From Flexilinea flocculi (lineage in GTDB: Bacteria; Chloroflexota; Anaerolineae; Anaerolineales; Anaerolineaceae), in NCBI RefSeq assembly GCF_001192795.1, contig NZ_DF968181.1:396839-460838 (forward strand): DNA of 64,000 nt. Direction: 5' to 3'. The translations under genes and the position numbers were made by a program. Below are positions 7,956-16,486 of the stretch, piece after piece (position 1 is the first letter of the stretch; the number at the start of each line of letters is the position of its first letter). The notes beneath the pieces are model-generated. The model had not been told where the DNA came from, did no database searches, and saw only the letters and a program-made list of their open reading frames with translations.

Positions 7956-9034
7956 TCAGTATTCGGAATCTCTCCAAACGTTATCAAAACCTGATCATTT
8001 TTCAAAATGTGAATCTTGAAATCGATCGAGGAGATGCGGTTGCCATAATTGGACCCTCGGGGTGCGGAAAGAGTACGCTGCTTCGATGTATTAATGGATT
8101 GGAACGGCCAACGGAAGGCGAAGTATGGTTTGATGGAATGAATCTGACAAATTCAAAAGCTTCACTAGAAAAAATTCGCAGCAGAATGGGTATGGTCTAT
8201 CAATCTTTCAATCTGTTCAGCCATCTGAATGTGCTTGAAAACGTTATGATGGCTCCCATGGTCGTTAATCATATACCTAAACAAAAGGCTGCTCAGGAAG
8301 CATTAGAATACCTAAAGCTGGTTGGGCTGCAAAATCGCAGTTTTCATATGCCCAATCAACTTTCAGGAGGACAAAAACAAAGGATTGCTATAGCTCGCTG
8401 TCTCGCAATGCACCCGGACGTGATCTTGTTTGATGAACCCACATCTGCACTCGATCCGACGATGGTTGATGAGGTTTTAGGTGTCATCCAAAGACTGATT
8501 CGTGAAAAAATGACGTGCGTCATTGTGACGCATGAAATGGAATTTGCACGGAAAGTATCCAATAAGGTTGTATATATGGATGAAATGGGAATTTATGAGA
8601 CGGGCACTCCGGATCAGATCTTCTTATCCCCATGTCGGGAAAAAACACAGGCATTTATTCATAAACTGCATGTGTTTGAGAAAAATATTAACGAATACAA
8701 TGCGGATATTTATTCTTTCATGTCAGAAGTACGCAGTTATTGTTCCCAATATGGTTTTACCTCAAAGCAACTGAATACGATCAATCTGATCTATGAGGAA
8801 TTGATTTTTCCACTCATTAAGAACCGGGGATCACAAAAGGAAATCAATTTTAAATTACGGTCAACATCTGCCGGTGAGAAAATGGAAATCTTTATTGCCG
8901 ATGAAAATGCGTCAGAAGATATTTTATTAAGTTCGAATATTGATGAATTTGGTGTGAAAATCATTCGGGCTTCTGCCAGAAAGGTCTCTTCAACATTTAT
9001 TGAAAATAAAGCTGTGGTTCATATCGAGCTGTAG
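7952..9034 (+). CDS. ABC transporter ATPase (GlnQ-like) fused to a HATPase-like domain
   Basis: Residues 1-240 are a polar amino-acid ABC ATPase: Walker A GPSGCGKST, Q-loop YQSFN, signature LSGGQKQR, Walker B VILFDEPTSALDP, H-loop VTHEM. GlnQ-type proteins normally end near residue 245. Here about 115 more residues follow. They resemble a degenerate RsbW/SpoIIAB-type histidine-kinase-like ATPase domain: LNTINLIYEEL (N-box-like EE), a central beta strand IFIADENAS where the family has D.G, and a closing GVKIIRASARKVS plus VVHIEL. Glycine-rich nucleotide motifs are weak, so this part may bind a partner and not ATP. AGGAGG precedes the start. The extension points to regulation or signalling linked to transport; this is inference. 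Confidence 0.9.
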   Translation: MISIRNLSKRYQNLIIFQNVNLEIDRGDAVAIIGPSGCGKSTLLRCINGLERPTEGEVWFDGMNLTNSKASLEKIRSRMGMVYQSFNLFSHLNVLENVMMAPMVVNHIPKQKAAQEALEYLKLVGLQNRSFHMPNQLSGGQKQRIAIARCLAMHPDVILFDEPTSALDPTMVDEVLGVIQRLIREKMTCVIVTHEMEFARKVSNKVVYMDEMGIYETGTPDQIFLSPCREKTQAFIHKLHVFEKNINEYNADIYSFMSEVRSYCSQYGFTSKQLNTINLIYEELIFPLIKNRGSQKEINFKLRSTSAGEKMEIFIADENASEDILLSSNIDEFGVKIIRASARKVSSTFIENKAVVHIEL

Positions 9035-9101
9035 AACAATATGAAATTTTTTTTATATTTCGAACCGATGATATTCTTATGAAGAAAAGGAAAAATATTT
9101 T
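9035..9101. other. Short spacer with a repeat remnant
   Basis: ATATTTCGAACCGATG at about 9055-9070 resembles the right end of the palindromic repeat family; no left end is recognisable. The sequence GAAGAAAAGGA further on is the ribosome site of the next gene. Confidence 0.4.
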
Positions 9102-10610
9102 TTGATTAGCAAACCAATGAATCGGATATTTCATAAAATCAGCTTTAGCCAATATGTCGTGATCATCATGCTTCTGTTGATGAGTTTCTTTTTCCCATTT
9201 TTCTTTTCTGCATATACCAGCCCGTTTTATCCTGGATTTCACGGAGCGGATTCTGCCATTTTTATGACAATGGGACGAGCTGTCGTACAAGGGAAACTCC
9301 TATATAAGGAAATCTTTGATATCAAGGGACCGTTGATCTTTTTCATCAATGCTTTGGGGCAGTTCATTTATAACGGTCGATTTGGCACATTTCTCGTCCA
9401 GGTTATGTTTATGACTGGAACTGTTCTGGGTATGTATAAAACAGCCAGACTCTTCATCAGCCGGATGAAATCAGTGGCAGCCGTTTTCCTCTCATTGATC
9501 GTGATGACAGCCACATATGAACGAGGAAATTTAACGGAAGAATACTGCCTGACATTTATCTTCCCGTCTCTGTTTTGCGCCTGCCGATACTGGAAGGAAG
9601 GTAAAAAATTCCATCCTTCAATTTACAGCCTGATCTACGGATTATCCATGGGGCTTCTTCTCTGGACGCGCATCAATAACGGCGCTACAGTCATGGCGAT
9701 TACATTTTATATTTATCTGACGATTGTTTTTACTGGAAATATGAAGCTGTTTGTAAAAAACCTGCTTTTTTTCCAGATCGGTCTGCTGATGATTTCCGTC
9801 CCGATCATCGTATTGTTTTGGATGCAGGGTTCGCTGAAAGAAATGTTTTATGGAACGTTTACTTTTCTGTTTTCCTATGCACAAGCGGGTGTCCTGGCGC
9901 GTCCTGCATGGAAATGGAATATGGCTTTATACAATATCTCCCCAGCTGTCGGATTTCTGATAGTTACGCTGATCTACAGCCGTTATATGAATCGAAATTT
10001 GGGAAAAATGCTTGGATTTGCTATCTTGATTACCATTGGTTCATTGCTGGTTGGGATGAATTATCCTCATTATTACATGATATTAACACCTTTGTTTTTG
10101 GTTGCGTTATCTATGACGCTGGAAATAATCAGTAAAAAACAGCCTGAAAGAAAAAAATCTGCCATTGCCTATATTTTTGCTCTGACAGGAATTGCTTTAT
10201 CCGTTTATCAGAACTTTTCTCCGGTAAAGGCATACATGATCCGTATGTACTATGATAAGACAAAACCGATTTATCTCGGTTCTGTAAAGGACTACCTCGA
10301 GTTGGCTGAAATGATTCCAATGGAAGATCGGGATAGTGTATGGGGTTATAACATTAACCCTGCCTGGTATTATGTGGCTGATATTCTGCCTTGCTTTAAA
10401 TACTTTATTAATCAGGAACAGCATCTTTTAATCGATCCGCAGATGAAACAGGAAATTGTGGATATGTTGTCGGAACATCCGCCCAAATGGATAGCCAAAA
10501 ATTCATCTGATGAAGTACCTTTTATCGAATTGAGAGATCTTCTGGAACAGAACTATACACTGGTTGCGGATTTATCCTTGATTCGTCTATATCACCGAAT
10601 CGGAGAATGA
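9102..10610 (+). CDS. GT-C fold membrane glycosyltransferase-like protein
   Basis: Integral membrane protein of 502 residues with roughly ten to twelve hydrophobic segments and a C-terminal soluble tail. The first extracytoplasmic loop contains HGADSAIFMTMGRAVVQG followed by LLYKEIFDIKGP, the acidic-residue and D-x-K-G-P pattern seen in GT39/PMT-like GT-C enzymes that use polyprenyl-phosphate sugars. Translation probably starts at TTG 9102, since AAAAGGA lies ten bases upstream and the ATG at 9117 lacks a site. It would glycosylate an exported polymer or protein; no specific acceptor can be named. It is next to the ABC operon but separated by repeat sequence. Confidence 0.72.
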   Translation: MISKPMNRIFHKISFSQYVVIIMLLLMSFFFPFFFSAYTSPFYPGFHGADSAIFMTMGRAVVQGKLLYKEIFDIKGPLIFFINALGQFIYNGRFGTFLVQVMFMTGTVLGMYKTARLFISRMKSVAAVFLSLIVMTATYERGNLTEEYCLTFIFPSLFCACRYWKEGKKFHPSIYSLIYGLSMGLLLWTRINNGATVMAITFYIYLTIVFTGNMKLFVKNLLFFQIGLLMISVPIIVLFWMQGSLKEMFYGTFTFLFSYAQAGVLARPAWKWNMALYNISPAVGFLIVTLIYSRYMNRNLGKMLGFAILITIGSLLVGMNYPHYYMILTPLFLVALSMTLEIISKKQPERKKSAIAYIFALTGIALSVYQNFSPVKAYMIRMYYDKTKPIYLGSVKDYLELAEMIPMEDRDSVWGYNINPAWYYVADILPCFKYFINQEQHLLIDPQMKQEIVDMLSEHPPKWIAKNSSDEVPFIELRDLLEQNYTLVADLSLIRLYHRIGE

Positions 10611-10622
10611 TCGGATTTTCTT

Positions 10623-10740
10623 CATCAATTCAAAATAACCACCGGACATTCGAGTCAAGCGAGAAAACTTAATGTTCTGCAGTTTTTGTGCTCTAAGCAA
10701 TACCGCGGCATAATAATCCCGCTCATTTTTCGAATTGCTG
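10623..10740. repeat. MITE-like repeat, diverged, 118 bp
   Basis: Left end CATCAATTCAAAATA (10623), right end TTTTTCGAATTGCTG ending at 10740. The interior no longer forms a clean hairpin. The flanking 9-mers GATTTTCTT and GTTTTATTT agree at 6 of 9, compatible with an eroded duplication but close to chance in AT-rich DNA. Confidence 0.7.
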
Positions 10741-10833
10741 GTTTTATTTTCCCTGAGTCTGCTTCTCGTAGTAAATGGATAGGTCTCGTTCGGGATTTGC
10801 GTTTGTGTATTTTGCCTGTTTTTTTCCCCCCTT

Positions 10834-10904
10834 CAGCAATTCGAAATATCGATTGACTTTTCGAATCAATCAACAAAGAATTATTTTCATATTTCGAATT
10901 ACTG
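10834..10904. repeat. MITE-like repeat, short class (71 bp)
   Basis: Ends CAGCAATTCGAAATAT (10834) and ATATTTCGAATTACTG (10904) are intact. Between them the arm with GATTGACTTTTCGAATC is kept but the central GC-capped hairpin of the long class is absent, so this is an internal-deletion form. Confidence 0.85.
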
Positions 10905-11036
10905 GTTTTTCTTATAGGCGGATACGCAATCGTTTTTCTTTTATCGAAATAAATTTTCAACGCGTATGTGATATTTTTATCCGTTCAATCGTGTTCATTA
11001 TGAAACGTAAAAAAATAATGAAAGAAGGACTCAAGG

Positions 11037-11522
11037 GTGTCTGAAAATGATGATTTTCAAAAAGCAGTAATGCTCTATAAAGATACAATCTTTCGTATAG
11101 CATACGCATATTGCAGGAATCATTTCGATGCAGAAGATATTTGTCAAGAAGTATTTTTGAAGCTTTATCGTCATGGATCACGGTTCAATGATCAGGACCA
11201 TGAAAAAGCCTGGCTGATCCGTGTTGCAATCAATCAATGCAAAGATTTTCTGCGCAGAAAATGGGTGATTTCATTTTTTCGGGGAAAAGATTGTATTGCC
11301 GGATATGAATCTGAAAATCAATCAGAAGTCGTAGAAGCAGTTTTTTCCTTGCCTATCAAATATCGGATGCCAATCCATTTATATTATTACGAGGATTATT
11401 CCATCAGAGAAATTGCTGAAATCCTTGGAACCAGCGAGACTGCTATTCAAACGCAGTTGCAGAGAGCAAGAATGATGCTTCGGAAAAAAATAAGAGAGGA
11501 ATTTGAAGATGAATCTAAATAG
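11037..11522 (+). CDS. ECF-subfamily RNA polymerase sigma factor
   Basis: 161-residue sigma-70 family protein of the extracytoplasmic-function group. Region 2 includes DTIFRIAYAYCRN, DAEDICQEVFLKLYRH and EKAWLIRVAINQCKDFLRRK; region 4 has YYEDYSIREIAEILGTSETA and QTQLQRARMMLRKKI, the helix-turn-helix that reads the -35 element. GTG start at 11037 is supported by AGAAGGA eight bases upstream. The next gene starts inside its last codons, the usual coupling of a sigma factor to its anti-sigma factor. It would direct RNA polymerase to a stress or envelope regulon, probably including its own promoter. Confidence 0.93.
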   Translation: MSENDDFQKAVMLYKDTIFRIAYAYCRNHFDAEDICQEVFLKLYRHGSRFNDQDHEKAWLIRVAINQCKDFLRRKWVISFFRGKDCIAGYESENQSEVVEAVFSLPIKYRMPIHLYYYEDYSIREIAEILGTSETAIQTQLQRARMMLRKKIREEFEDESK

Positions 11523-12498
11523 TTATCGGCAGGCGATGGATAAGATCCGTATGTCTGATGAATGCACGAACGAAATTCTTGACCGGATGATGAGAGAATC
11601 CGGGAAAAATCAAGTTTCTCCCATTCGGCGGACAGTTGTGTCGATTGGATTTGGCGTTTTGATTATTATGATTTTAGGATTTGCCGCTTACGTCTTGGGA
11701 GGATATGAAGTTTTCCGAAATTATTTTTCAAAGGATTCGGCAGTTGTCGAAATGCCGCAATTGTTCACTTATATGGATTTTGATCAATTGGCTGTTTATC
11801 AAAGTACTCCGACAGGCCGCCTCATTGATGATGATGAAATTGCAATCGATGTCGTGGGTATCATCGGAAACGAGAATGTTGCCGATGTCATGCTGGATAT
11901 CACTTTTAAACAATTGAAAGATCTAAGCTTCCCGAATTATCAATATACGCTGTTGTTGGATGGCGTCCTGCTTCAAGGAATGAGTGATTTAATTCCCGTT
12001 GAAACAGAAAATATGCCTTCAAATTGTCAGCGAATTATGTTTGAATTGCTTAGTACAGATCAAATATCAGGAAAGACGTTAACACTTCGGCTGCGAGGTC
12101 TTCGTCAGCCGTCGGTAGATACTGACAAAGCAGAAAAGTTGTTCAACTATGGCTATGAGCTTTCAATTCCATTGACTTTCACTGGTAAATCAAAAATTGT
12201 GGTAGAAAATCAAACTTTTAGAGACGGAATGTTGCATCAGGTATTAATTTCTCCGTTATCCTGCACACTGGAATTTGATGAAATTACCGGCCGTAAAATT
12301 ATGGACAACGGAATAGGCGATCTGCTGGTAATCCAATTGAAGAACAATAAAATCATTGACTGGCGCGGTCATTTTACTGGAGCAATTGCTGCTCAATGGG
12401 TGGATCGGATCCGTTTTGTGTATACATTCCGCGTTCCATTGGATCCGGCCGATATTGAAAGCATAACATTTGACGGAATACCTTTATCATTGGAATAG
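11509..12498 (+). CDS. Membrane-anchored anti-sigma factor candidate (DUF4179-like)
   Basis: 329-residue single-pass protein: cytoplasmic N-terminal 40 residues (MNLNSYRQAMDKIRMSDE, charged helix able to bind the sigma factor), one transmembrane helix at about 44-66 (SIGFGVLIIMILGFAAYVL) and a large extracytoplasmic domain. It lacks a HxxxCxxC zinc motif, so it is not a ZAS-type anti-sigma factor. It starts at the ATG 11509 with AGAGAGGAA eight bases upstream and overlaps the sigma gene by 14 bases. Role as cognate anti-sigma factor is inferred from topology and coupling; the extracytoplasmic part presumably senses an envelope signal. Confidence 0.8.
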   Translation: MNLNSYRQAMDKIRMSDECTNEILDRMMRESGKNQVSPIRRTVVSIGFGVLIIMILGFAAYVLGGYEVFRNYFSKDSAVVEMPQLFTYMDFDQLAVYQSTPTGRLIDDDEIAIDVVGIIGNENVADVMLDITFKQLKDLSFPNYQYTLLLDGVLLQGMSDLIPVETENMPSNCQRIMFELLSTDQISGKTLTLRLRGLRQPSVDTDKAEKLFNYGYELSIPLTFTGKSKIVVENQTFRDGMLHQVLISPLSCTLEFDEITGRKIMDNGIGDLLVIQLKNNKIIDWRGHFTGAIAAQWVDRIRFVYTFRVPLDPADIESITFDGIPLSLE

Positions 12499-12532
12499 AA
12501 ATCTGTATTTGATTACTTGATCGACCTTTCGT

Positions 12533-12585
12533 AAAATTCAAAAAAGACTGCTACGTCTCTGACGATGCAGTCCTTTTTGAATTTT
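12533..12585. terminator. Bidirectional intrinsic terminator
   Basis: A 19-base stem with one mismatch (12533-12551 against 12567-12585) built around GACTGC / GCAGTC, flanked by A-run on the left and T-run on the right. It lies between the anti-sigma gene (+) and the convergent TetR gene (-) and can serve both. Confidence 0.85.
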
Positions 12586-12695
12586 GATCTGGAATTATTG
12601 ATTTACATATCCAAAGGGGAAAGATTTAAGAATCTTGTCTTTTTTTGAAAAGGCGTTTTCATGTTTCGAATTACAAGAAAAAAATGTTTCATTGG

Positions 12696-13271
12696 TTATT
12701 TCATCAGAAAAGTTTGCAGGCCGTTGCTGCTGATTGTGTTAATAATCTGAGCAATTTCCTCCGGACTTTCCTTAAATCCGCTTTGAATCCAGGACTCAAT
12801 AATACCGGCACATCCGTTCGCAATAAACGTATAAACTAAATCCAATTGTCTTTTCGGCAGATCCGGAGCAATTTCGCTCCATTCTGTAATGCAGCGGTCA
12901 TAAGCAATGTCCATAATCTTTCGCAAGAATACTTTATCTCCGAATTCACTGAATAATATTTTACAGAGATCTTCATTTTTCGAAATTGCAGTAAAAATTT
13001 CAAGCAATGATGAAGAAACGGTACTGATTTGGAGCGAACTTTCAACAGAATGCCGGATTTCATCATATAGATCATTTTCAATTTGATGGAGTAATTCATC
13101 CGGAGTTGAATAATATGTATAAAAAGTGTTTCGATTGATATCAGCATGACTGCATATTTCTGTAATCGTGATTTTATTGATCGGTTTTTCTTTCATCAAT
13201 TCCAGAAGGCTTTGTCGGAGTAACATTTTGGTTATTTTGATTCTTCTATCTGTCTTTTTTTCGATCATCAT
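12696..13271 (-). CDS. TetR/AcrR-family transcriptional regulator
   Basis: 191 residues. The N-terminal helix-turn-helix is typical: KITKMLLRQSLLELMKEKP, ITITEICSHADINRNTFYTYYSTPDELL. The C-terminal ligand domain resembles the TetR_C_8 group (Firmicutes-type, DhaS-related). AAAGGA precedes the tandem ATG codons at 13271/13268. It is divergent from the SDR gene at 13690 across a repeat-filled gap and is therefore a candidate regulator of it or of its own gene; no convincing operator palindrome apart from the repeats was seen. Confidence 0.9.
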   Translation of the reverse strand: MMIEKKTDRRIKITKMLLRQSLLELMKEKPINKITITEICSHADINRNTFYTYYSTPDELLHQIENDLYDEIRHSVESSLQISTVSSSLLEIFTAISKNEDLCKILFSEFGDKVFLRKIMDIAYDRCITEWSEIAPDLPKRQLDLVYTFIANGCAGIIESWIQSGFKESPEEIAQIINTISSNGLQTFLMK

Positions 13272-13293
13272 GATGTGTTTTCCTTTTATATCC

Positions 13294-13360
13294 AGGCAAT
13301 TTGAAATTTAGAATGGAGTTTTTTATTATTTGGTAAGTCAATCCACATTCCGAATTGATG
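13294..13360. repeat. MITE-like repeat, short class, diverged
   Basis: Left end AGGCAATTTGAAATTT, right end CATTCCGAATTGATG (to 13360) with AAGTCAATCCA inside as in other short copies. No hairpin core. Confidence 0.55.
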
Positions 13361-13560
13361 ATCGTATCCAGGATAATTACCTGGAATGCTATTTTCGCAA
13401 TCGGATAATTTTTTCGCATTTGTTCGATAACATACATTTTTTCAAAAAAAGTTTGCAAATTATCAAACAACGAGAAACTGACCATTGAATATTTCTGTCT
13501 TCTATATCATAATAATTTTACTCGATAAAACAACACTCTGTTCGATAAAAATCAATGCGT

Positions 13561-13686
13561 CAGTAATTCGAAATATAAACTTGCCATCCATACTATAGAG
13601 GAAATAACTTATTGATGTGATGTTTTTCTTAATATGTGTAAAAGCATTTCAATAGCAATGAAATTTTTTCATATTTCGAATTACTA
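13561..13686. repeat. MITE-like repeat, long class (126 bp)
   Basis: Left end CAGTAATTCGAAATAT (13561-13576) and right end ATATTTCGAATTACTA (13671-13686). The left arm AAACTTGCCAT matches the consensus arm AGACTTGCTAT; the hairpin core TGATGTGATGTTTTTC is eroded on the other side. Flanking 9-mers do not match. Confidence 0.8.
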
Positions 13687-13689
13687 CTG

Positions 13690-14703
13690 ATGAAAGGGAA
13701 AATGGGAGAAATTTATCTGGTAACCGGTGCAGCAGGTCACCTCGGAAATACGATTACTCGCCAATTGATCAGACAGGGGAAACGAGTGCGCGCTTTGGTT
13801 TTGCCAGGAGATAAAGCCGCTGACAGACTCCCTGCGGAGGTCGAAAAATTCTATGGGAATTTGTTAGAGCCGGAATCGCTAAAAAAATTTTTAGATACTG
13901 GATCGGATCAAATTGCTGCTGTAATCCATTGTGCAGGAATTGTCACAACCTCCTCAAAGTTTCTTCCGATCATTCGAAATGTTAATGTTACCGGTACAAA
14001 GAATATTGTGGATTTGTGTAAATCTTTCCGTATTCGGAAACTGGTCTATATCAGTTCCGTGCATGCGATACCGGTGTTACCCGCAGGCGAAACCATGGCG
14101 GAAGTGAACCATTTTTCACCGGAAACTGTAGTTGGGCCCTATGCAAAATCCAAAGCTGAGGCGACCTCCTATGTTCAGGAAGCTGCCAGTAATGGTTTGG
14201 ATGCGTCCATTGTTTTCCCCGGCGGAATCTGCGGTCCCTATGATTTTGGGAAAAGTCACATGACACAACTTCTGATTGATTTTTATCAGGGACGAATGCA
14301 GATAGGCATAGAAGGTGGATTTGACTTCGTTGATGTTCGGGATGTCGCAGCCGGAGTAATTTCTTGTTGCGATAAAGGAAAACCCGGAGAAGGGTATATT
14401 CTGACTAATCGCTATGTTTCAATTCCTGAAATGCTGGATCTGTTTCATCAATTTACCGGAAAAAAGCAGACAAAAACATATGTTCCGATGTGGCTGGCAA
14501 AAGCGATGGTTCCATTTTGTGAGGTGTATTATCGAATCAGAAATCAGCCGCCGATTTTTAATGCCTATTCTCTCCATACGATTTCTGTAAATTCCATATA
14601 TTCCCATGAAAAAGCGGTACGTGACCTGGATTATCATGTTCGACCTTTTTCAGAAACCGTACGTGATACGGTTGACTGGCTGAAGCATGAAGGACGGCTT
14701 TAA
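13690..14703 (+). CDS. Extended SDR NAD(P)-dependent epimerase/reductase
   Basis: 337-residue Rossmann-fold protein of the extended short-chain dehydrogenase group. Nucleotide motif TGAAGHLGN (residues about 12-20), NLL...PES after beta 3, IHCAGIV, ISSVHA (catalytic Ser region) and YAKSKAEA (YxxxK). The sequence resembles dihydroflavonol/cinnamoyl-CoA reductase-like and 3-beta-HSD-like family members more than sugar epimerases, for example HFSPETVVGPYAKSKAEA and VFPGGICGPYD. Substrate unknown. Start may be ATG 13690 or the second ATG at 13702, which has AAAGGGA closely upstream. No operon partner. Confidence 0.85.
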   Translation: MKGKMGEIYLVTGAAGHLGNTITRQLIRQGKRVRALVLPGDKAADRLPAEVEKFYGNLLEPESLKKFLDTGSDQIAAVIHCAGIVTTSSKFLPIIRNVNVTGTKNIVDLCKSFRIRKLVYISSVHAIPVLPAGETMAEVNHFSPETVVGPYAKSKAEATSYVQEAASNGLDASIVFPGGICGPYDFGKSHMTQLLIDFYQGRMQIGIEGGFDFVDVRDVAAGVISCCDKGKPGEGYILTNRYVSIPEMLDLFHQFTGKKQTKTYVPMWLAKAMVPFCEVYYRIRNQPPIFNAYSLHTISVNSIYSHEKAVRDLDYHVRPFSETVRDTVDWLKHEGRL

Positions 14704-14832
14704 CGTTCGCAGGCCGTGATACGAAAAATATGAAGACCAATAGAGAAGCGAGAGATCATCTATTAAATTGTCGATTATTAATACAAAAAGTAAATACAGA
14801 TTTCGAATTAATGATTACTGTTAGTCTCATGA

Positions 14833-14895
14833 CAGTAATTCGAAACATCAATAGAATTCTTTGTTGTTCTTATGGTTTTCCGCTCCACGCTAAAG
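14833..14895. repeat. MITE-like repeat, left half only
   Basis: Left end CAGTAATTCGAAACAT, then AGAATTCTTTGTTGTTCTTATGG (consensus arm) and the hairpin tip TTTTCCGCTCCACGC; the right half is missing. Confidence 0.65.
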
Positions 14896-14934
14896 ATTTA
14901 TATGAAGAATGATTCATGGATCGATCTGTCATTG

Positions 14935-15052
14935 CAAGAATTGCGTTAGCCCGACAAAGCTATTTTTTTTCGCGTATCAACCTTTTCTCATTTATCAGGA
15001 GATTGCTTAGTCCCTATGGGACTCGGCCCCACAGGTTAATAACAATGACAGG
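14935..15052. repeat. Decayed copy of the CATTGCGAG inverted repeat
   Basis: Begins CTGTCATTGCAAG, contains AGCCCGACAAAGC and GGAGATTGCTTAG and ends CAATGACAGG, matching the better copies at 21025 and 37165 in order but with many changes. Confidence 0.65.
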
Positions 15053-15405
15053 TTTCATTTATTCCATTTGGCTTGTTTTCAAATAATTTCATATGGATCA
15101 ACATGCAAGAAGATATTAGTCTTTGATATTCTTCGACAATTTTTATTTGTTTTTCTTAATTCTTATATTTTAAATTACTGGTCTCGTGCTTCATCATTGA
15201 GCGATTATAATAAAAAACATGACACCACGTTTTCTCGTTTGATTTTTCAGGTTGGTTAATATTTCGAATTGCTGACTGATTATTGGATTAATTAACTTTT
15301 TTCAAAAAATCAATGATATCCCGTTAATCGCATCGCAGGCATATACTGCTGATTTTTAGGAAATATCAAAGTTCGTATTCAATTTCAAGAGAGATTTTTA
15401 TCATC

Positions 15406-16170
15406 GTGCATGTTTACCGAACTGCCACAGTAGCAAAAATTATCGGCATCCATCCAAATACAGTTCGACTGTATGAAAGTCTCGGTTTTATTCAAAAGCC
15501 GAATCGGCAGGAGAATGGATATCGGATATACACCGATGCTCATATAGCGCAGATCCGGCTCGTGCGGACGGGTTTCCAAATCGAAATCCTGCAGAGTGGT
15601 CTGCGAAAAAAAATAATTCGTATCCTCCTGCTTTCCGGCAGCGGTTTGATCGATGAAGCGATCAACCTGACCGGAGAGTATATAAACCAAATCATCCAGG
15701 AAAAAAATAAGGCGGAACAAGCAATACGAATCGTAAGACAACTGGTATCCGAAACAGATCAAAATGAATCGTTATATTTTTCCCGCCGGCAGGCAGCCAA
15801 AGCGCTTCAAGTTTCTGAGGATACATTGAGAAATTGGGAACGGAACGGTTTGCTCGCAGAACGGAAAAAACACAGGGGTTATTGTATTTATACTGAAAGC
15901 GACATCAAACGCCTTAAAATAATCCGGGTTCTACGTTGCGCCAATTATTCTCATAAAGCAATTTTTAATATGGTGCGCAGATTGTCATACTTTCCTGACG
16001 AAAATATCAGGGATTTGTTGGATACACCAGATCCGAATGACGAAATTATCTCGGTCTGCGATAAATTGATTACGTCACTTCAAACTGCAGAAGAAAATGC
16101 CCGGTCCATGCTTGGTCAGCTTCATACGATCCGTACCCTTCTCCATTCTGAAAGTTCTTCTAAATCGTAA
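15406..16170 (+). CDS. Transcription regulator with two MerR-type DNA-binding domains
   Basis: 254 residues. First MerR-like winged helix at residues 1-70 (YRTATVAKIIGIHPNTVRLYESLGFI ... NGYRIYTDAHIAQI). A helical linker (IDEAINLTGEYINQIIQEKNKAE) leads to a second MerR-like domain at 121-190 (YFSRRQAAKALQVSEDTLRNWERNGLL ... RGYCIYTESDIKRLKIIR). A last helical segment could dimerise. Two DNA-binding domains in one chain are unusual for MerR proteins. GTG start at 15406 is the best available but the ribosome site is weak. It precedes the ABC-2 exporter genes at 16487 in the same direction, so regulation of that exporter is a reasonable inference. Confidence 0.82.
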   Translation: MHVYRTATVAKIIGIHPNTVRLYESLGFIQKPNRQENGYRIYTDAHIAQIRLVRTGFQIEILQSGLRKKIIRILLLSGSGLIDEAINLTGEYINQIIQEKNKAEQAIRIVRQLVSETDQNESLYFSRRQAAKALQVSEDTLRNWERNGLLAERKKHRGYCIYTESDIKRLKIIRVLRCANYSHKAIFNMVRRLSYFPDENIRDLLDTPDPNDEIISVCDKLITSLQTAEENARSMLGQLHTIRTLLHSESSSKS

Positions 16171-16486
16171 ACGTTATCGAAATGCGTTGAAATCAGTAGT
16201 ATGTTTTCATACTAAATGCCAGTTTATCGGATTCTCTCTTTTTTCATGGTTTGTTACAGATATCCTATTAAAAATGAAAATCCTATTAATTCAAAATATA
16301 GACTTGCTATTTGAATAAATTGAGAAAAACTTGTTATTATGATGGTTTTAAGTTTCACGCAAAACCATCACAACAACAAAGAATCCTCACCAAATTTCGA
16401 ATTAATATTGAAACCCTCCACTTAATCACCAACTTATTTGTTTGTGCTATTCTTTTGCGAAACAAATGCAGAGGAGGATTGATTAA
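16171..16486. other. Gap with one long repeat copy upstream of the ABC-2 exporter
   Basis: Mostly occupied by the repeat at 16284-16407. The 80 bases after it lead to AGGAGG and the ATPase start; no MerR-type long-spacer promoter could be assigned with confidence. Confidence 0.6.
16284..16407. repeat. MITE-like repeat, long class (124 bp)
   Basis: Left end TATTAATTCAAAATAT then AGACTTGCTATT (consensus arm); hairpin TTATGATGGTTTT / AAAACCATCACAAC; then AAGAATCCTC and right end AAATTTCGAATTAATA. Flanking 9-mers TGAAAATCC and TTGAAACCC match at 6 of 9. Confidence 0.8.

Larger units (their letters stand above)
10611..11036. other. Intergenic region with two repeat copies
   Basis: Holds one diverged full-size repeat (10623-10740) and one short, hairpin-less copy (10834-10904). 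The ECF sigma gene promoter should lie in 10905-11020 but no clear -35/-10 pair could be assigned. Open frames here run through the repeats and are not genes. Confidence 0.75.
13272..13689. other. Divergent intergenic region with two repeat copies
   Basis: Between tetR-like and SDR genes. It holds a short diverged repeat (13294-13360) and a long copy (13561-13686) that reaches to within four bases of the SDR start codon at 13690, so SDR transcripts must start in or through the element. Confidence 0.75.
14704..15405. other. 702-bp intergenic region of repeat debris
   Basis: No believable gene. It contains a truncated palindromic repeat (14833-14895), a repeat right end at 14799-14816 and another at about 15258-15275 (AATATTTCGAATTGCTG), and a decayed copy of the CATTGCGAG repeat (14935-15052). 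It looks like a dumping ground of old insertions upstream of the MerR-type gene. Confidence 0.7.

Noticed and set aside
10655..11044. Open frames in the gap before the ECF sigma gene
   Set aside because: They run through two repeat copies on both strands and show no family features.
15068..15259. 63-residue frame in the gap before the MerR-type gene
   Set aside because: No ribosome site, composition as in non-coding AT-rich sequence, and repeat ends within it.
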